Of a stretch of 64,000 nt of DNA, positions 35,411-43,848 are shown piece after piece. The stretch spans positions 124,001-188,000 of the forward strand of contig CAZUDV010000008.1 of NCBI GenBank assembly GCA_964619555.1. Direction: 5' to 3'. The stretch's first letter is position 1. Every line of letters starts with the position of its first letter. The notes beneath the pieces are model-generated. The model was not told where the DNA came from. It did no database searches and worked only from the letters and a program-made list of their open reading frames with translations. Source of the DNA: JAGOPY01 sp964619555. GTDB lineage: Bacteria > Bacteroidota > Bacteroidia > Bacteroidales > JAGOPY01. The translations under genes were made by a program, and so were the position numbers.

Positions 35411-35751
35411 TTGAGTGCGTGTTTTTTCCAGGCATAGAATAATCCTATACCAAGGATGAAAAAGAAAATAAGGATTTCCACAAATGCAGTATAGCTCCCT
35501 TTGGCGATGGTCACAGCCCAGGGAAAGATGAAGACCGTTTCCACTTCGAATATCAGGAACAGGATGGCAAAGAGGTAATAACCCACCGTATACTGCAGCC
35601 AGGCTCCACCGATCGTAGGGATCCCGCATTCATACGGTTCGAATTTCTGATCGTTGAACGATTTGGGTGGAATCAGGCTGGAAAAAAGCACCGCAGCTGC
35701 TACAAGTACCACAGCCACAATGAAAAAGAGGATTAAGGACTGACTTTCCAT
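35401..35751 (-). CDS. nuoA: NADH-quinone oxidoreductase subunit A
   Basis: This 116-residue protein has three membrane helices and the NuoA loop signature KFEPYECGIPT. It is the first gene of nuoABCDHIJKLMN. A possible -7 box TAATTTTG (35786-35779, minus strand) lies 28 nt upstream of the start codon, without a clear -33 box. Confidence 0.96.
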   Translation of the reverse strand: MESQSLILFFIVAVVLVAAAVLFSSLIPPKSFNDQKFEPYECGIPTIGGAWLQYTVGYYLFAILFLIFEVETVFIFPWAVTIAKGSYTAFVEILIFFFILGIGLFYAWKKHALKWE

Positions 35752-35899
35752 ATATATATGTCAATTTGAAAATCGGGCCAAAATTAACAAATAACATATA
35801 TTGCGATATTAAAATATCTTGCCTGTCAACTATTTAGAGGTTGTCTAAATAAATATACCTCAAATCCTGGAGGGCCTCATCAGCCCCGCTGAATCTCAA

Positions 35900-36751
35900 T
35901 CAATTCTCATCCCATTTCAGCATTACATCTGCAACGCTCTGATGGACATGGCTTGTCAGATGTGATGCAAATGAAGCGTCGTCAAGAGAGTCTTTTTGTA
36001 GCCGTAATGTTTTCCAGAGGTTGTAAAATGCTGAAGTCCCAGCAATATCGAAAATATGTGCTGCGGCCCGGTGCCATCGGCACTGGTACCAACCATAGTT
36101 GTTTGGAAATTGCTTTCCGATCAGCTCATAATTGGACTCCAGATCATTTAACGTGGAGAAATTTAATTCTGCCTTCCGGGTTGATGCGATGACCATTTCA
36201 GGAAAGACGGTCAGGGAGGGGAGAAGTTCAGGCTCTTTTTCCGCGATGTAGGTGTGAAGGAAAAGATTGGCAAATAATTCCTGCATCCACATTCGCTGCA
36301 TGGTAAGTCCGCCCTGCATATGGAAGGCATGCCCAAGCTCATGGATAGCCAGCAGATCGAAGAAGCTCCTCATTGTCAGGTTGCCGTTCGGGTCAGAATA
36401 AGTTTTCGAGATAACCCCGGCTAATTCCGGGGGCAATAGGTCCAGAGGAGGTATGAAACTTTTCCAGAAATCATTGTCTTCGGAGGCTACGATAAGGGTT
36501 TGTGCATCATTATAATGGGGCATGCCATAGACGGGAAAATCAGTGTATCGGCTCCAATCCGGTGGAGCAAGGACCAATAAAGTAACTTCAGGTTTAAAAC
36601 CGATTAGCGATCCGTAGAAGGAAATGACCCGGTCGCAGCGGGAAGCCATGCTTATGGCCTGTTCCTGTGCGCCATCGCTATAATAGGTTTTCGTATGATA
36701 TCCAGGTAATGGTGAGATGCCGGAAAAATCCTTGTATTCTGTATTATTCAT
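35900..36751 (-). CDS. Putative gluzincin-type zinc metallopeptidase
   Basis: This 283-residue protein has the zinc motif H137-E-L-G-H141 and a downstream E158 in MWMQELFANLF, the layout of gluzincin peptidases (third ligand in a helix after HExxH). The rest is alpha/beta and not assigned to a named family; it resembles peptidase-MA-like proteins. There is no signal peptide or lipobox, so it would be cytosolic unless a start was missed. It stands alone between nuoA (same strand, 148 nt away) and a divergent T9SS gene. Confidence 0.6.
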   Translation of the reverse strand: MNNTEYKDFSGISPLPGYHTKTYYSDGAQEQAISMASRCDRVISFYGSLIGFKPEVTLLVLAPPDWSRYTDFPVYGMPHYNDAQTLIVASEDNDFWKSFIPPLDLLPPELAGVISKTYSDPNGNLTMRSFFDLLAIHELGHAFHMQGGLTMQRMWMQELFANLFLHTYIAEKEPELLPSLTVFPEMVIASTRKAELNFSTLNDLESNYELIGKQFPNNYGWYQCRWHRAAAHIFDIAGTSAFYNLWKTLRLQKDSLDDASFASHLTSHVHQSVADVMLKWDEN

Positions 36752-36913
36752 ATTTAGTTATTTTAATAAGAGAATTTTCCGAAGTTACAAAAAAATGCCA
36801 GAGTCAAAGACAATATTTTCCATCCAGTCTATTTTAACCCGCCGGATAATATTTAACTAATCCATTCACATAATTTAACACTTCATTAACAGTAACTTAC
36901 AATATGTCCGTAA

Positions 36914-36921
36914 TATCTTTA
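36914..36921 (+). promoter_or_regulatory. Putative -7 box of the LVIVD-repeat gene
   Basis: TATCTTTA differs from TANNTTTG by one base and lies in an AT-rich intergenic region. The leader after it holds a hairpin-like CCCCG...CGGGG at 36941-36960 that recalls palindrome P2 of the transposase arrays. Confidence 0.25.
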
Positions 36922-36986
36922 CTTCCAAATTAACCTTTTTCCCCGATGCTAAGTCCGGGGAACAATTATTCAATTAATCAGAAATC

Positions 36987-38255
36987 ATGAAAATCAAGAT
37001 CGTACTCTTTATTACGGGCTTTCTGTTCGTAACGGGCACAGCCCTGACGCAAAACAGATGGAATATCACACTGGTAGGCCAATGGTCAGAGGAAGCATGT
37101 CATCGTGTGGCTCTAAATGGTCATTATGCCTATGTCAGCAGCGGAAATCTACTGATGGTCCTTGACATCAGTGATGTCACAGCACCGGTCAAAATGGGCG
37201 AGTTATCATTGCAGGATAACATATATGATATAAAAGTATCCGGGGATTATGCCTATGTAGCGAATTGGAATGAGGGGCTTCGCATCATTGATATTTCCGA
37301 TCCTGAAGCTCCCATCGAAGCGGGATTTCTTTATGAACCTCATTTACTCGATGTTGCATTGTCGGGGGGTTATGCCTATACGTCAATCGGGGGTGAGGAT
37401 CTCCGGATCATCGATATAGCAGATCCCGGTTGGCCTGTCCAGGTAGGGGCTTACTGGCCTGAAGTAGGGAGCAGTGCTGTGGCCGTATCGGGTAATTATG
37501 CTTATATAATGTCCGGGGAATGGATGGCTAATGCCGGGTTTTTTCAGATCATCAATATTGAGGATCCGGCTTTACCTTACGAAACTGGCAAAATTTCAAC
37601 TCCCAATTATGGCAATAATGTCGAGGTACAGGGGAATTATGCCTATGTGGCGAATTATGGGCTTAGTATCATTAATATTGAGAATCCTGAAATTCCTTCT
37701 TTAATAAGTTTTCAGGTATTAGAGGATCTTTATGATCTGGCTGTATCGGGTAATTACGCTTATGTGGCAGATGGGAATGCGGGTTTACGAATCCTCAATA
37801 TATCGGATCCCATCTCCCCTGTGCAAGAGGGATATTACAACACATCCGGCCATATCGTCGATGTTGAGGTATCCGGCAGCTATGCCTTTATAGCTGCTGA
37901 GCAGTCTGGTTTTCTGATTTTGCAGAATGACTTGCTGACAGGTATGCCTGAGAATCAATCGGGCAAACCGGAACAGTTACCGGTAATTGCCACACCCAAT
38001 CCATTTATCACGGAAACAAGACTGAGCTACACGCTTCCGGAAGAATGTCAGGTCAGCCTGATGATCTACCGGCAAACCGGCCAGAAGGTTTATAAAAGGG
38101 AAAAAGTGATTATGCCTGCCGGTGCCAACGAGTTTATCCTGCCTTTAGACGGATTGTCTGCCGGGTTGTATTTCTACGAACTACTGGCCATCAGCGTATC
38201 AGGAGACGCCATGTACAAAGCTTCCGGAACCCTGGTCAGACAAAACAACAGATAA
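36987..38255 (+). CDS. T9SS-secreted LVIVD-repeat beta-propeller protein
   Basis: This 422-residue protein has a signal peptide (1-21, ending TALTQ), then at least six LVIVD-type propeller repeats of about 40 residues (blades with VSGDYAYVAN and IIDISDPEAPIEAG variants, about 35-310) and a T9SS type A sorting domain (about 330-422; starts ATPNPFITETRL). LVIVD propellers occur in many surface proteins of Bacteroidota and probably bind proteins or glycans. No catalytic residues are recognised. It is a single-gene unit. Confidence 0.88.
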   Translation: MKIKIVLFITGFLFVTGTALTQNRWNITLVGQWSEEACHRVALNGHYAYVSSGNLLMVLDISDVTAPVKMGELSLQDNIYDIKVSGDYAYVANWNEGLRIIDISDPEAPIEAGFLYEPHLLDVALSGGYAYTSIGGEDLRIIDIADPGWPVQVGAYWPEVGSSAVAVSGNYAYIMSGEWMANAGFFQIINIEDPALPYETGKISTPNYGNNVEVQGNYAYVANYGLSIINIENPEIPSLISFQVLEDLYDLAVSGNYAYVADGNAGLRILNISDPISPVQEGYYNTSGHIVDVEVSGSYAFIAAEQSGFLILQNDLLTGMPENQSGKPEQLPVIATPNPFITETRLSYTLPEECQVSLMIYRQTGQKVYKREKVIMPAGANEFILPLDGLSAGLYFYELLAISVSGDAMYKASGTLVRQNNR

Positions 38256-38307
38256 ACTAAGTCTTCGGGAAAATTTTATCCCTTCTCATTCCCGGTTGAT
38301 ATTTTGT

Positions 38308-38379
38308 AAAAAAGATTGCCACGGATTCACTGATTATTTTCTGCAAGTCGCACAACATAATCTGTGAATCCGTGGCAAT
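38308..38379 (-). terminator. Terminator-like hairpin (element T1) at a convergent junction
   Basis: Inverted arms at 38315-38336 and 38358-38379 pair at 21 of 22 positions around a 21-nt loop. On the minus strand the hairpin is followed by UUUUUU (38313-38308), as in an intrinsic terminator for the PQQ-like gene. The LVIVD gene ends 52 nt away on the other strand. The arm sequence (ATTGCCAC...CTGATTAT) recurs at 47808-47829. Confidence 0.7.
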
Positions 38380-38423
38380 GCGTAATCAGGGCCGCAGGTT
38401 ACTGCTGGCCATCATCAATCGGT

Positions 38424-40061
38424 TTATAAAGTCTTCACCTTTGTGATAAGCTTGTCTTCATAAATGTAAACAAATTTGCCGTCGGTCGTGAGCGTTGTCG
38501 TGGCACCGGTCTTGGCCTTGAATTCCTTGAATTTTCCTGAATCCAGGTCGAATGATGCTATATCGGCCTTGTCCGTCTTCATGATCAGGATGTTGTCGAA
38601 CACGTCTTCCAGTTGCGATTCCTTGTACTTGCCGCTGTAGAGGAATTTGCCGTCCAAAGGATTATAGGCAGAGATTCCCTTTTCGCTGACCACGATCATC
38701 TTGTCTTTGTAGGGCATGATCATCACGGCCAGTCCCACTCCGCCATCGGTTACAGGTACCGTATAGATCTCCGAGCCGTCACTATGCTTGATCCGGTATA
38801 ATTCCTTGCCGGAACTGATCAGGATATCCGTCCCGTCGACATAGGCATTGGTGATCCCTTTCTTGAATCTTTCCGAATCCCAGACCAGCGACCCGTCCTT
38901 GGTGCTGAATGCCTGCAGGCCATTCGGTTTGATGTTCTTGTAATAGATCACGTTGATATAAAATGTATAGTATTGGGTCTGGACCTTCTGGATCTGCTGG
39001 ACTTCAACCATTCCCCCGATCTGGCAGATGACCTTGTCGTCCACCACATAAATGTTCGGAATGGCCTTGGCTTCCTTGATCTCCGGGGAAGTCCAGATCA
39101 GCTTGCCGGTATTGGCGTCATATTTTTTTACAAACTGGTTCCTTTTATTCGACATATCCAGCACATACAGTTCATTGGTTTCCTTGATGAAGACCGGATC
39201 TCCGACGGCCCCGTAAATACCGGTCCTGGAATCGGAGGTGCCGCCGATAAGGTTATCGGGCACAAAGTCGAAAGCGGCTGACCATAGGCTTGCGCCGGTA
39301 TTGTAATCATAGACCTGGATACCGTTCATTCTCAGGATCACCCGGGGCCCTTCCACTGCAATATCGTAGATGAACTCGCGGGAGACGATCTTGCGCTCGG
39401 CCCGGCCGATATAAGTATTTTCCCAGACGATATCGCCGTTATCCATATTGAATTTGGCTATCTTGTTTTTAAATCCGGTGAAGAGAGCAATGAGCCCGGA
39501 AGGCTGGAAATTTACCGCTACCATATGACCATCCGGCATGTAGACGTATTTACCCACAACACCCGGAAACTTGGTGGTCGACCAAATCTCTTCGCCGTTG
39601 GAAACGCGGATGAACACCAGCTTTTCCTTCAGTGAGATGGCAAATCCCTGCCGTTCGGGGATATAAACCACATTTTCCTCGGTCACGTTCTGATATTTGT
39701 CAGTGGTCCAGAGAAGGGAACCGGTTTCCATATCCACGCAAGCGATCTGGTCCTTTCCCGCTTTTCTGTCGAAGAGGAATAAAGTGCTCGCTTCCCAGAA
39801 CGGTATGAGTTCATCGATTTTGGAAAGCTTCGGGGCGATTTCCTTAAAGATTTTGGTGTACTTGATCCTGCCGGTTTCATTGGCAAAAAAGGCGATCTCC
39901 TTGTCGGAGGCAATGTAGCTGTAACCGCGTTGTTCGGTTCCGGTGCCATTGAATACGACCTTGAAGGGGGCCTTTGTTTCCCAAACCACCGGCATTTCTT
40001 CCTGGGCAAAAGCGCCCAGAAAAGCAAGAATGGCAATGATTGAAAGAATTTGTTTTTTCAT
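38424..40061 (-). CDS. Secreted PQQ-like beta-propeller protein
   Basis: This 545-residue protein has a signal peptide (1-19, ending GAFAQ) and a run of PQQ/BamB-like propeller repeats (GSLLWTTDKYQN, GEEIWSTTKFPG, GDIVWENTYIGR, GKLIWTSPEIKE, GSLVWDSERFKK). No PQQ-dependent dehydrogenase active-site residues are recognised, so it is more likely a structural or protein-binding propeller. It is the last gene of a unit with the two upstream genes; spacing to the small gene is 98 nt. Confidence 0.8.
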   Translation of the reverse strand: MKKQILSIIAILAFLGAFAQEEMPVVWETKAPFKVVFNGTGTEQRGYSYIASDKEIAFFANETGRIKYTKIFKEIAPKLSKIDELIPFWEASTLFLFDRKAGKDQIACVDMETGSLLWTTDKYQNVTEENVVYIPERQGFAISLKEKLVFIRVSNGEEIWSTTKFPGVVGKYVYMPDGHMVAVNFQPSGLIALFTGFKNKIAKFNMDNGDIVWENTYIGRAERKIVSREFIYDIAVEGPRVILRMNGIQVYDYNTGASLWSAAFDFVPDNLIGGTSDSRTGIYGAVGDPVFIKETNELYVLDMSNKRNQFVKKYDANTGKLIWTSPEIKEAKAIPNIYVVDDKVICQIGGMVEVQQIQKVQTQYYTFYINVIYYKNIKPNGLQAFSTKDGSLVWDSERFKKGITNAYVDGTDILISSGKELYRIKHSDGSEIYTVPVTDGGVGLAVMIMPYKDKMIVVSEKGISAYNPLDGKFLYSGKYKESQLEDVFDNILIMKTDKADIASFDLDSGKFKEFKAKTGATTTLTTDGKFVYIYEDKLITKVKTL

Positions 40062-40159
40062 GGTTTGTTATTTTAAGAATTGATAAAACATTAATTATTT
40101 CGTTGTTGAATCTGGCTAAGAAATTCCCATTGACAAAATCCCGGTACCAGACAGCAGGT

Positions 40160-40528
40160 TTATTCGAATTTGAATGTATGCCTGAATTTATAATACTTCC
40201 CCTTTGGCATTTTAAAATTAAACCGGACGGTCATGAGGAAATCCTTTAGCTTGTTTTGTGCTTCGATGGTACCATTGTTGTTTCCTACTGAAAATACCGT
40301 TGCCACATCACCCTTCTCCCGGATGGTGATGTCATAGGTATATTCTCCTTTTATCTGGTGTTCCTTTACAAACAGGTACAATGAACCTTCAGGGGGCGCC
40401 TGGGCAAGTTCAAGTTCAGCTTTAGCACGTTCGTGGATCTGGTCTTTGTCTTCAATCAATTCTTTTTTCTGAGAATAAGAGGAAATTCCCAGCGTCAGGA
40501 TAATTAAAATTATAAAGGTTCTTTTCAT
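40160..40528 (-). CDS. Small secreted protein of unknown function
   Basis: This 122-residue protein has a signal peptide (1-20, ending SSYSQ), a short charged helical region (ELIEDKDQIHERAKAELELAQ) and a beta-rich remainder (GSLYLFVKEHQIKGEYTYDITIR...). No family is recognised. It lies 12 nt after the upstream propeller gene and 98 nt before the PQQ-like gene, so the three are probably co-transcribed. Confidence 0.7.
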   Translation of the reverse strand: MKRTFIILIILTLGISSYSQKKELIEDKDQIHERAKAELELAQAPPEGSLYLFVKEHQIKGEYTYDITIREKGDVATVFSVGNNNGTIEAQNKLKDFLMTVRFNFKMPKGKYYKFRHTFKFE

Positions 40529-40540
40529 GATATGGGTTTA

Positions 40541-41695
40541 TTAAAGGTCAAGTTTCCAATGGATTAACCGGTTACCAAAGGTCATCACCACCTCTTCATC
40601 GCCGGGAAGGAAAATAAAGGATACCCTGCCGTCGCCCGGGAATTCACCTTCGTCAGTTTTTTCAAAAAGCCGGTAGCTCAACTCAAATCGTTTGACCATT
40701 TCGTTGGTTTCGAAGTTGTAAATATGCAATTCAGGGAATCTCGTCCCCATCGAAGTGATGCCCAGATACTTCTGGCTGTGGCTCATTTTGAAATCCGGCT
40801 CATAATTGGCCAGGGACCCGAATGACTGGCGAAGAGGGGTTCCCGTCTTCGCACTGACTACTTCCACGTAGCTTTTCTTGCCATTCGGGCCTTGAAGTTT
40901 CACGTGGGGAATGCTGTAAATGAGCAGGTAATTACCGTCATTGGTATATTCCATCCTGTAAATGAGATCATAAAATGCATCTATGGTGAAGAGCTTTTTC
41001 TCTGTTTCAAAATCGTAAACCGATACCTGTTGCTTGTACTTTTCGTAGATCGGCCGGTTCTTTTTGTTATTCACATAGATAGGATTTTTCAGGAGGTCTT
41101 CCATGTAAGTTTTGTGCGAAATTGCGATCAGTTTGCCATCAGCACTGACAGCCAGAGCATTGGCAGCCTGGGGGACGGAAAAGGACCGGATTTCCCTGCG
41201 CGTTGCGATTTCATGGATGGCTACCCTTACGCCCCCGTTGAGCGTCACCAGGTATTGATCATCAGGGGTTATTTTGGCATCCTGGTAATCCCCGAAATTC
41301 AGCATGGATTCCCCGGTGTTCGCATTGAACACTTCGAAATTCACTTCGCGGTCCTTATTTGGGGCATAATCCAGGTAAAAGAGTTGTTGCAGCAGGACGT
41401 AATTTCCACTTTTCGAGTAGGATGCCCTGGAACCGGCATACCAGTTGCCAACATCGTACTGCTTTTCAACCTGTTTGTTTTCCCAGTTGTAAATGTACAG
41501 CGGAAAACTCTGGGTTGAACTGATGGCAATGGTCTTGTTGTCAGGGGCCAGGGTGACCCAGGCCAGGATGTTCTTTGCATCTCCGACCTGAATTTTCTCA
41601 AAGTCGAAATTGCTGCCCTGCGACCATAAAACGACCGGGGCAAATACTATTAAAATAGGAATTACCTTGAGAAGGAATCTTGGATGGGTGTTCAT
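40541..41695 (-). CDS. Secreted WD40-like beta-propeller protein
   Basis: This 384-residue protein has a signal peptide (1-26, ending VVLWSQ) and WD40/PD40-type repeats in which each blade carries a phrase like LAPDNKTIAISSTQ, LAVSADGKLIAIS and YTNDGNYLLIYS. There is no enzymatic signature. It starts the operon with the small secreted protein and the PQQ-like protein. Its own promoter region (41696 onwards) is AT-rich and shows no clear box. Confidence 0.78.
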   Translation of the reverse strand: MNTHPRFLLKVIPILIVFAPVVLWSQGSNFDFEKIQVGDAKNILAWVTLAPDNKTIAISSTQSFPLYIYNWENKQVEKQYDVGNWYAGSRASYSKSGNYVLLQQLFYLDYAPNKDREVNFEVFNANTGESMLNFGDYQDAKITPDDQYLVTLNGGVRVAIHEIATRREIRSFSVPQAANALAVSADGKLIAISHKTYMEDLLKNPIYVNNKKNRPIYEKYKQQVSVYDFETEKKLFTIDAFYDLIYRMEYTNDGNYLLIYSIPHVKLQGPNGKKSYVEVVSAKTGTPLRQSFGSLANYEPDFKMSHSQKYLGITSMGTRFPELHIYNFETNEMVKRFELSYRLFEKTDEGEFPGDGRVSFIFLPGDEEVVMTFGNRLIHWKLDL

Positions 41696-41935
41696 AAATA
41701 TCTATGATTCAATGATCTATGGCGCTTTTTCCAAAAAGTCTGGTTAACTGTTCACGTGTAAGTTATACAAACCGTGAATAAATCAATGCAAATTTAATGA
41801 TTAATTGACAGATTGATTTTGTTAATCTGTTCAATTTGAGATTTTTAACTTTTCATTAACATATATATGGATAACTAATTCTATAACCTGCACATAATCA
41901 ACGGGATAAAAATATTTCAAAAAAAAGTTGATTTT
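41696..41935. other. AT-rich intergenic stretch, no gene seen
   Basis: About 240 bp upstream of the WD40-like gene are AT-rich, with several TTAAT/ATTAA steps and no convincing open frame, promoter pair or palindrome. The next 120 bp hold the 33-nt motif and the orphan terminator described separately. Confidence 0.5.
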
Positions 41936-41968
41936 GACCGGGTATATTTTTAAAAAAACCGGATAAAC
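41936..41968. repeat. 33-nt motif, copy 2
   Basis: This element matches 11353-11385 at 31 of 33 positions, including the flanking CCGG and GGATAAAC. It is the only other copy noticed in the window. It sits 36 nt upstream of a hairpin followed by T7 on the plus strand, while no protein gene starts on that strand here. Confidence 0.7.
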
Positions 41969-42055
41969 ATAATGGTTGGGTTTATGGGACTTTTTCCATG
42001 ATGGGCCGCAGAGCGTAAGAAAGACCTGGCAAGTCAAGTTCTGCGGCCTTTTTTT
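41940..42055 (+). ncRNA. Candidate small RNA ending at an orphan intrinsic terminator
   Basis: A terminator-like hairpin (arms GGCCGCAGA 42004-42012 and TCTGCGGCC 42040-42048, 9 bp perfect, 27-nt loop) is followed by seven T (42049-42055). No plus-strand gene lies within 3.6 kb upstream, and the flanking genes are on the minus strand, so the terminator seems to end a short plus-strand transcript. The 5' end is a guess: the 33-nt motif at 41936 could carry the promoter. No coding frame is likely. It could instead be a leftover of a mobile element. Confidence 0.35.
42004..42055 (+). terminator. Intrinsic terminator-like hairpin with T7
   Basis: Perfect 9-bp stem GGCCGCAGA/TCTGCGGCC, then TTTTTTT at 42049-42055. 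On the minus strand no U-tract follows, so it does not serve xseAB (whose stop is at 42139). Confidence 0.65.
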
Positions 42056-42138
42056 AATTCAAGGTTCAAGGTTCAAAGTGATTGCTTCCAAAAAACTTGT
42101 ATGGCTGCTACTGCAAAAAGAGGATGCAATCACAATAC

Positions 42139-42339
42139 CTAATCTGCTTTTAATTCCTCCAGGATCTTGTTAACGTCCTCTTCCGTAGAGGTTAGTTTGG
42201 CCTTGCAGATCCGGATGAGTTCCGAAGCCCGTTTTACCTTTTCAGATAAGCTGTCGATGGAAATTTCCCCCTGCTCAATCTCCGCAACGATCTCTTCCAG
42301 CTCTTTCATGGCGTCCGTATAATTGATCTTTTTGTCCAT
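42139..42339 (-). CDS. xseB: Exodeoxyribonuclease VII small subunit
   Basis: This 66-residue protein is the helical-hairpin small subunit of exonuclease VII. The pattern YTDAMKELEEIVAEIEQGEI with the SLSEKVKRASELIRICKAKL segment is the family signature. It starts 1 nt after the xseA stop and so is translationally linked. Confidence 0.95.
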   Translation of the reverse strand: MDKKINYTDAMKELEEIVAEIEQGEISIDSLSEKVKRASELIRICKAKLTSTEEDVNKILEELKAD

Positions 42340-42340
42340 A

Positions 42341-43732
42341 TCAGTCAGATTTTGATTTTATTTCGCTGTAAACAGTTCCTTTATAGAGCCGGGTTGTTAT
42401 GATGCTGCCGGGAACTGCCCCGGATGAATCTTTCAGCACTTTCCCATCCAGGAAGGCGATGCTGTACCCGCGTTTTAGCACATTGACCGGGTCCAGCAGG
42501 CGGATTTGCTCCTCGCCCCGGTCGATTTTCATCTTATTCCTCACAAATAGCTGCTTGAGCTGCAATTCCAGCATAGCTCTTACCCGGTCCAGCCTTCCGG
42601 AATGATTCCTCAGCATCTGTAATGGTACCGCTTTAAAATGCGATTCCATCTCATTCAAAAATAACTGTTGTCCGTGCAACAAATCCTTGGTTTCCGCAGC
42701 CAGTCCCCGCGACAGCCTTTCCACCCGGTATTTTTCCTCCCCCATTAACTGTGCCGTTTCCTTCAGCAGCCTCCTCGCCAGTTCCCCCTGTTCCTTCTTC
42801 CCCTCTTCAATAGTTGTTATGGCATTCGCCATCACCGACCGGCTCAGTTCTTCCAGCCGAACGGCAAAGTTATGGTACTGCTGAAGGATAAAATAGGCGA
42901 CATCGGTCGGTGTGATCAGGTTTCGTCCGGAAACCATCTCCACTACTGTTTCATTGGTGGAGTGACCGATTCCCGTCAGCACGGGGATAGGGAAAATTGC
43001 CACCTCCTTTGCCAACGTATAATTATCATAGCAATTAAGACCGACATCACCGCCACCTCCCCTGATTATAGCTACCGCATCAAAGTAACCTGACAACGAG
43101 CGGATGGTTTGCAGCTGGCCCAGGATAGATTCCACGGCTTTGTCGCCCTGGAGCAAGGCAGGAAAAAGGTAGCAGGAGAACGCGTATCCCCACTGGTTGC
43201 TGCGAAGGATGCTCATGAAATCGGAAAAACCTTTGCTGGTCTTAACAGAGATGATGGCAATACGCTTTGGGATCCGTGGCAACGGCACCATCTTATTTGC
43301 GTCAAACACCCCTTCTTTCTTCAACCGGTTGATCGTTTCGAGTCTTTCCCTTGCCATTTCTCCCAGTGTATAGGTCGGGTCAATATCGCTGATTTGCAGG
43401 GAAAGCCCATATACAGAATGAAATTTGACCATTGCCCTGAAAAGGATATGGATGCCTTCCCTCAATGGTTCCCGGGTTACCTGAAGGAATTTCTGATTGA
43501 TGCGAAGAAAATCGTTGGCCCAGATCATACCGCGCATCTCAGCCCGGACTGCTCCCTTTTCTTTTTCAACCAGGGCCGGGTAACAATGACCGCTTTCCGG
43601 ATAGTGGTTCAATTTCGACAGCTCCGCCTTCACCCAGACCGAACTGGTGAAATTCTGGCTGATCACCATTGAAATCCCCGCAGTCAGCTCAGAGAGGGAG
43701 AGTATCTTTGGCGGATTGAATATATCTTGCAT
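42341..43732 (-). CDS. xseA: Exodeoxyribonuclease VII large subunit
   Basis: This 463-residue enzyme degrades single-stranded DNA to oligonucleotides from both ends. The N-terminal OB-fold (SVWVKAELSKLN), the catalytic core (IAIISVKTSKGFSDFM, IIRGGGGDVGLN, IGHSTNETVVEMVSG) and the long coiled coil (about 290-400) are in the usual order. The metal-independent/aspartate residues of the core are in conserved positions. It is the first gene of the xseA-xseB unit. Confidence 0.95.
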   Translation of the reverse strand: MQDIFNPPKILSLSELTAGISMVISQNFTSSVWVKAELSKLNHYPESGHCYPALVEKEKGAVRAEMRGMIWANDFLRINQKFLQVTREPLREGIHILFRAMVKFHSVYGLSLQISDIDPTYTLGEMARERLETINRLKKEGVFDANKMVPLPRIPKRIAIISVKTSKGFSDFMSILRSNQWGYAFSCYLFPALLQGDKAVESILGQLQTIRSLSGYFDAVAIIRGGGGDVGLNCYDNYTLAKEVAIFPIPVLTGIGHSTNETVVEMVSGRNLITPTDVAYFILQQYHNFAVRLEELSRSVMANAITTIEEGKKEQGELARRLLKETAQLMGEEKYRVERLSRGLAAETKDLLHGQQLFLNEMESHFKAVPLQMLRNHSGRLDRVRAMLELQLKQLFVRNKMKIDRGEEQIRLLDPVNVLKRGYSIAFLDGKVLKDSSGAVPGSIITTRLYKGTVYSEIKSKSD

Positions 43733-43848
43733 CCCGCTAATTTATAGTAAATAATGTAAGCTCTATTGTTCTAGTGACCGATTGTTATATGACCTGTTGG
43801 GAAAGATACGGGGAAACATAAAAATAAAACAATTGGACAACAGGATTT

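Noticed and set aside
35411..35629. N-terminal extension of NuoB by 73 residues
   Set aside because: It lies in the nuoA gene in another frame, lacks NuoB similarity, and a good ATG at 35410 gives the normal length.
42056..42076. TTCAAGG direct repeats resembling a tRNA T-loop (GGTTCAAAG)
   Set aside because: No acceptor stem, anticodon arm or D arm can be formed around it; it is a short tandem repeat.
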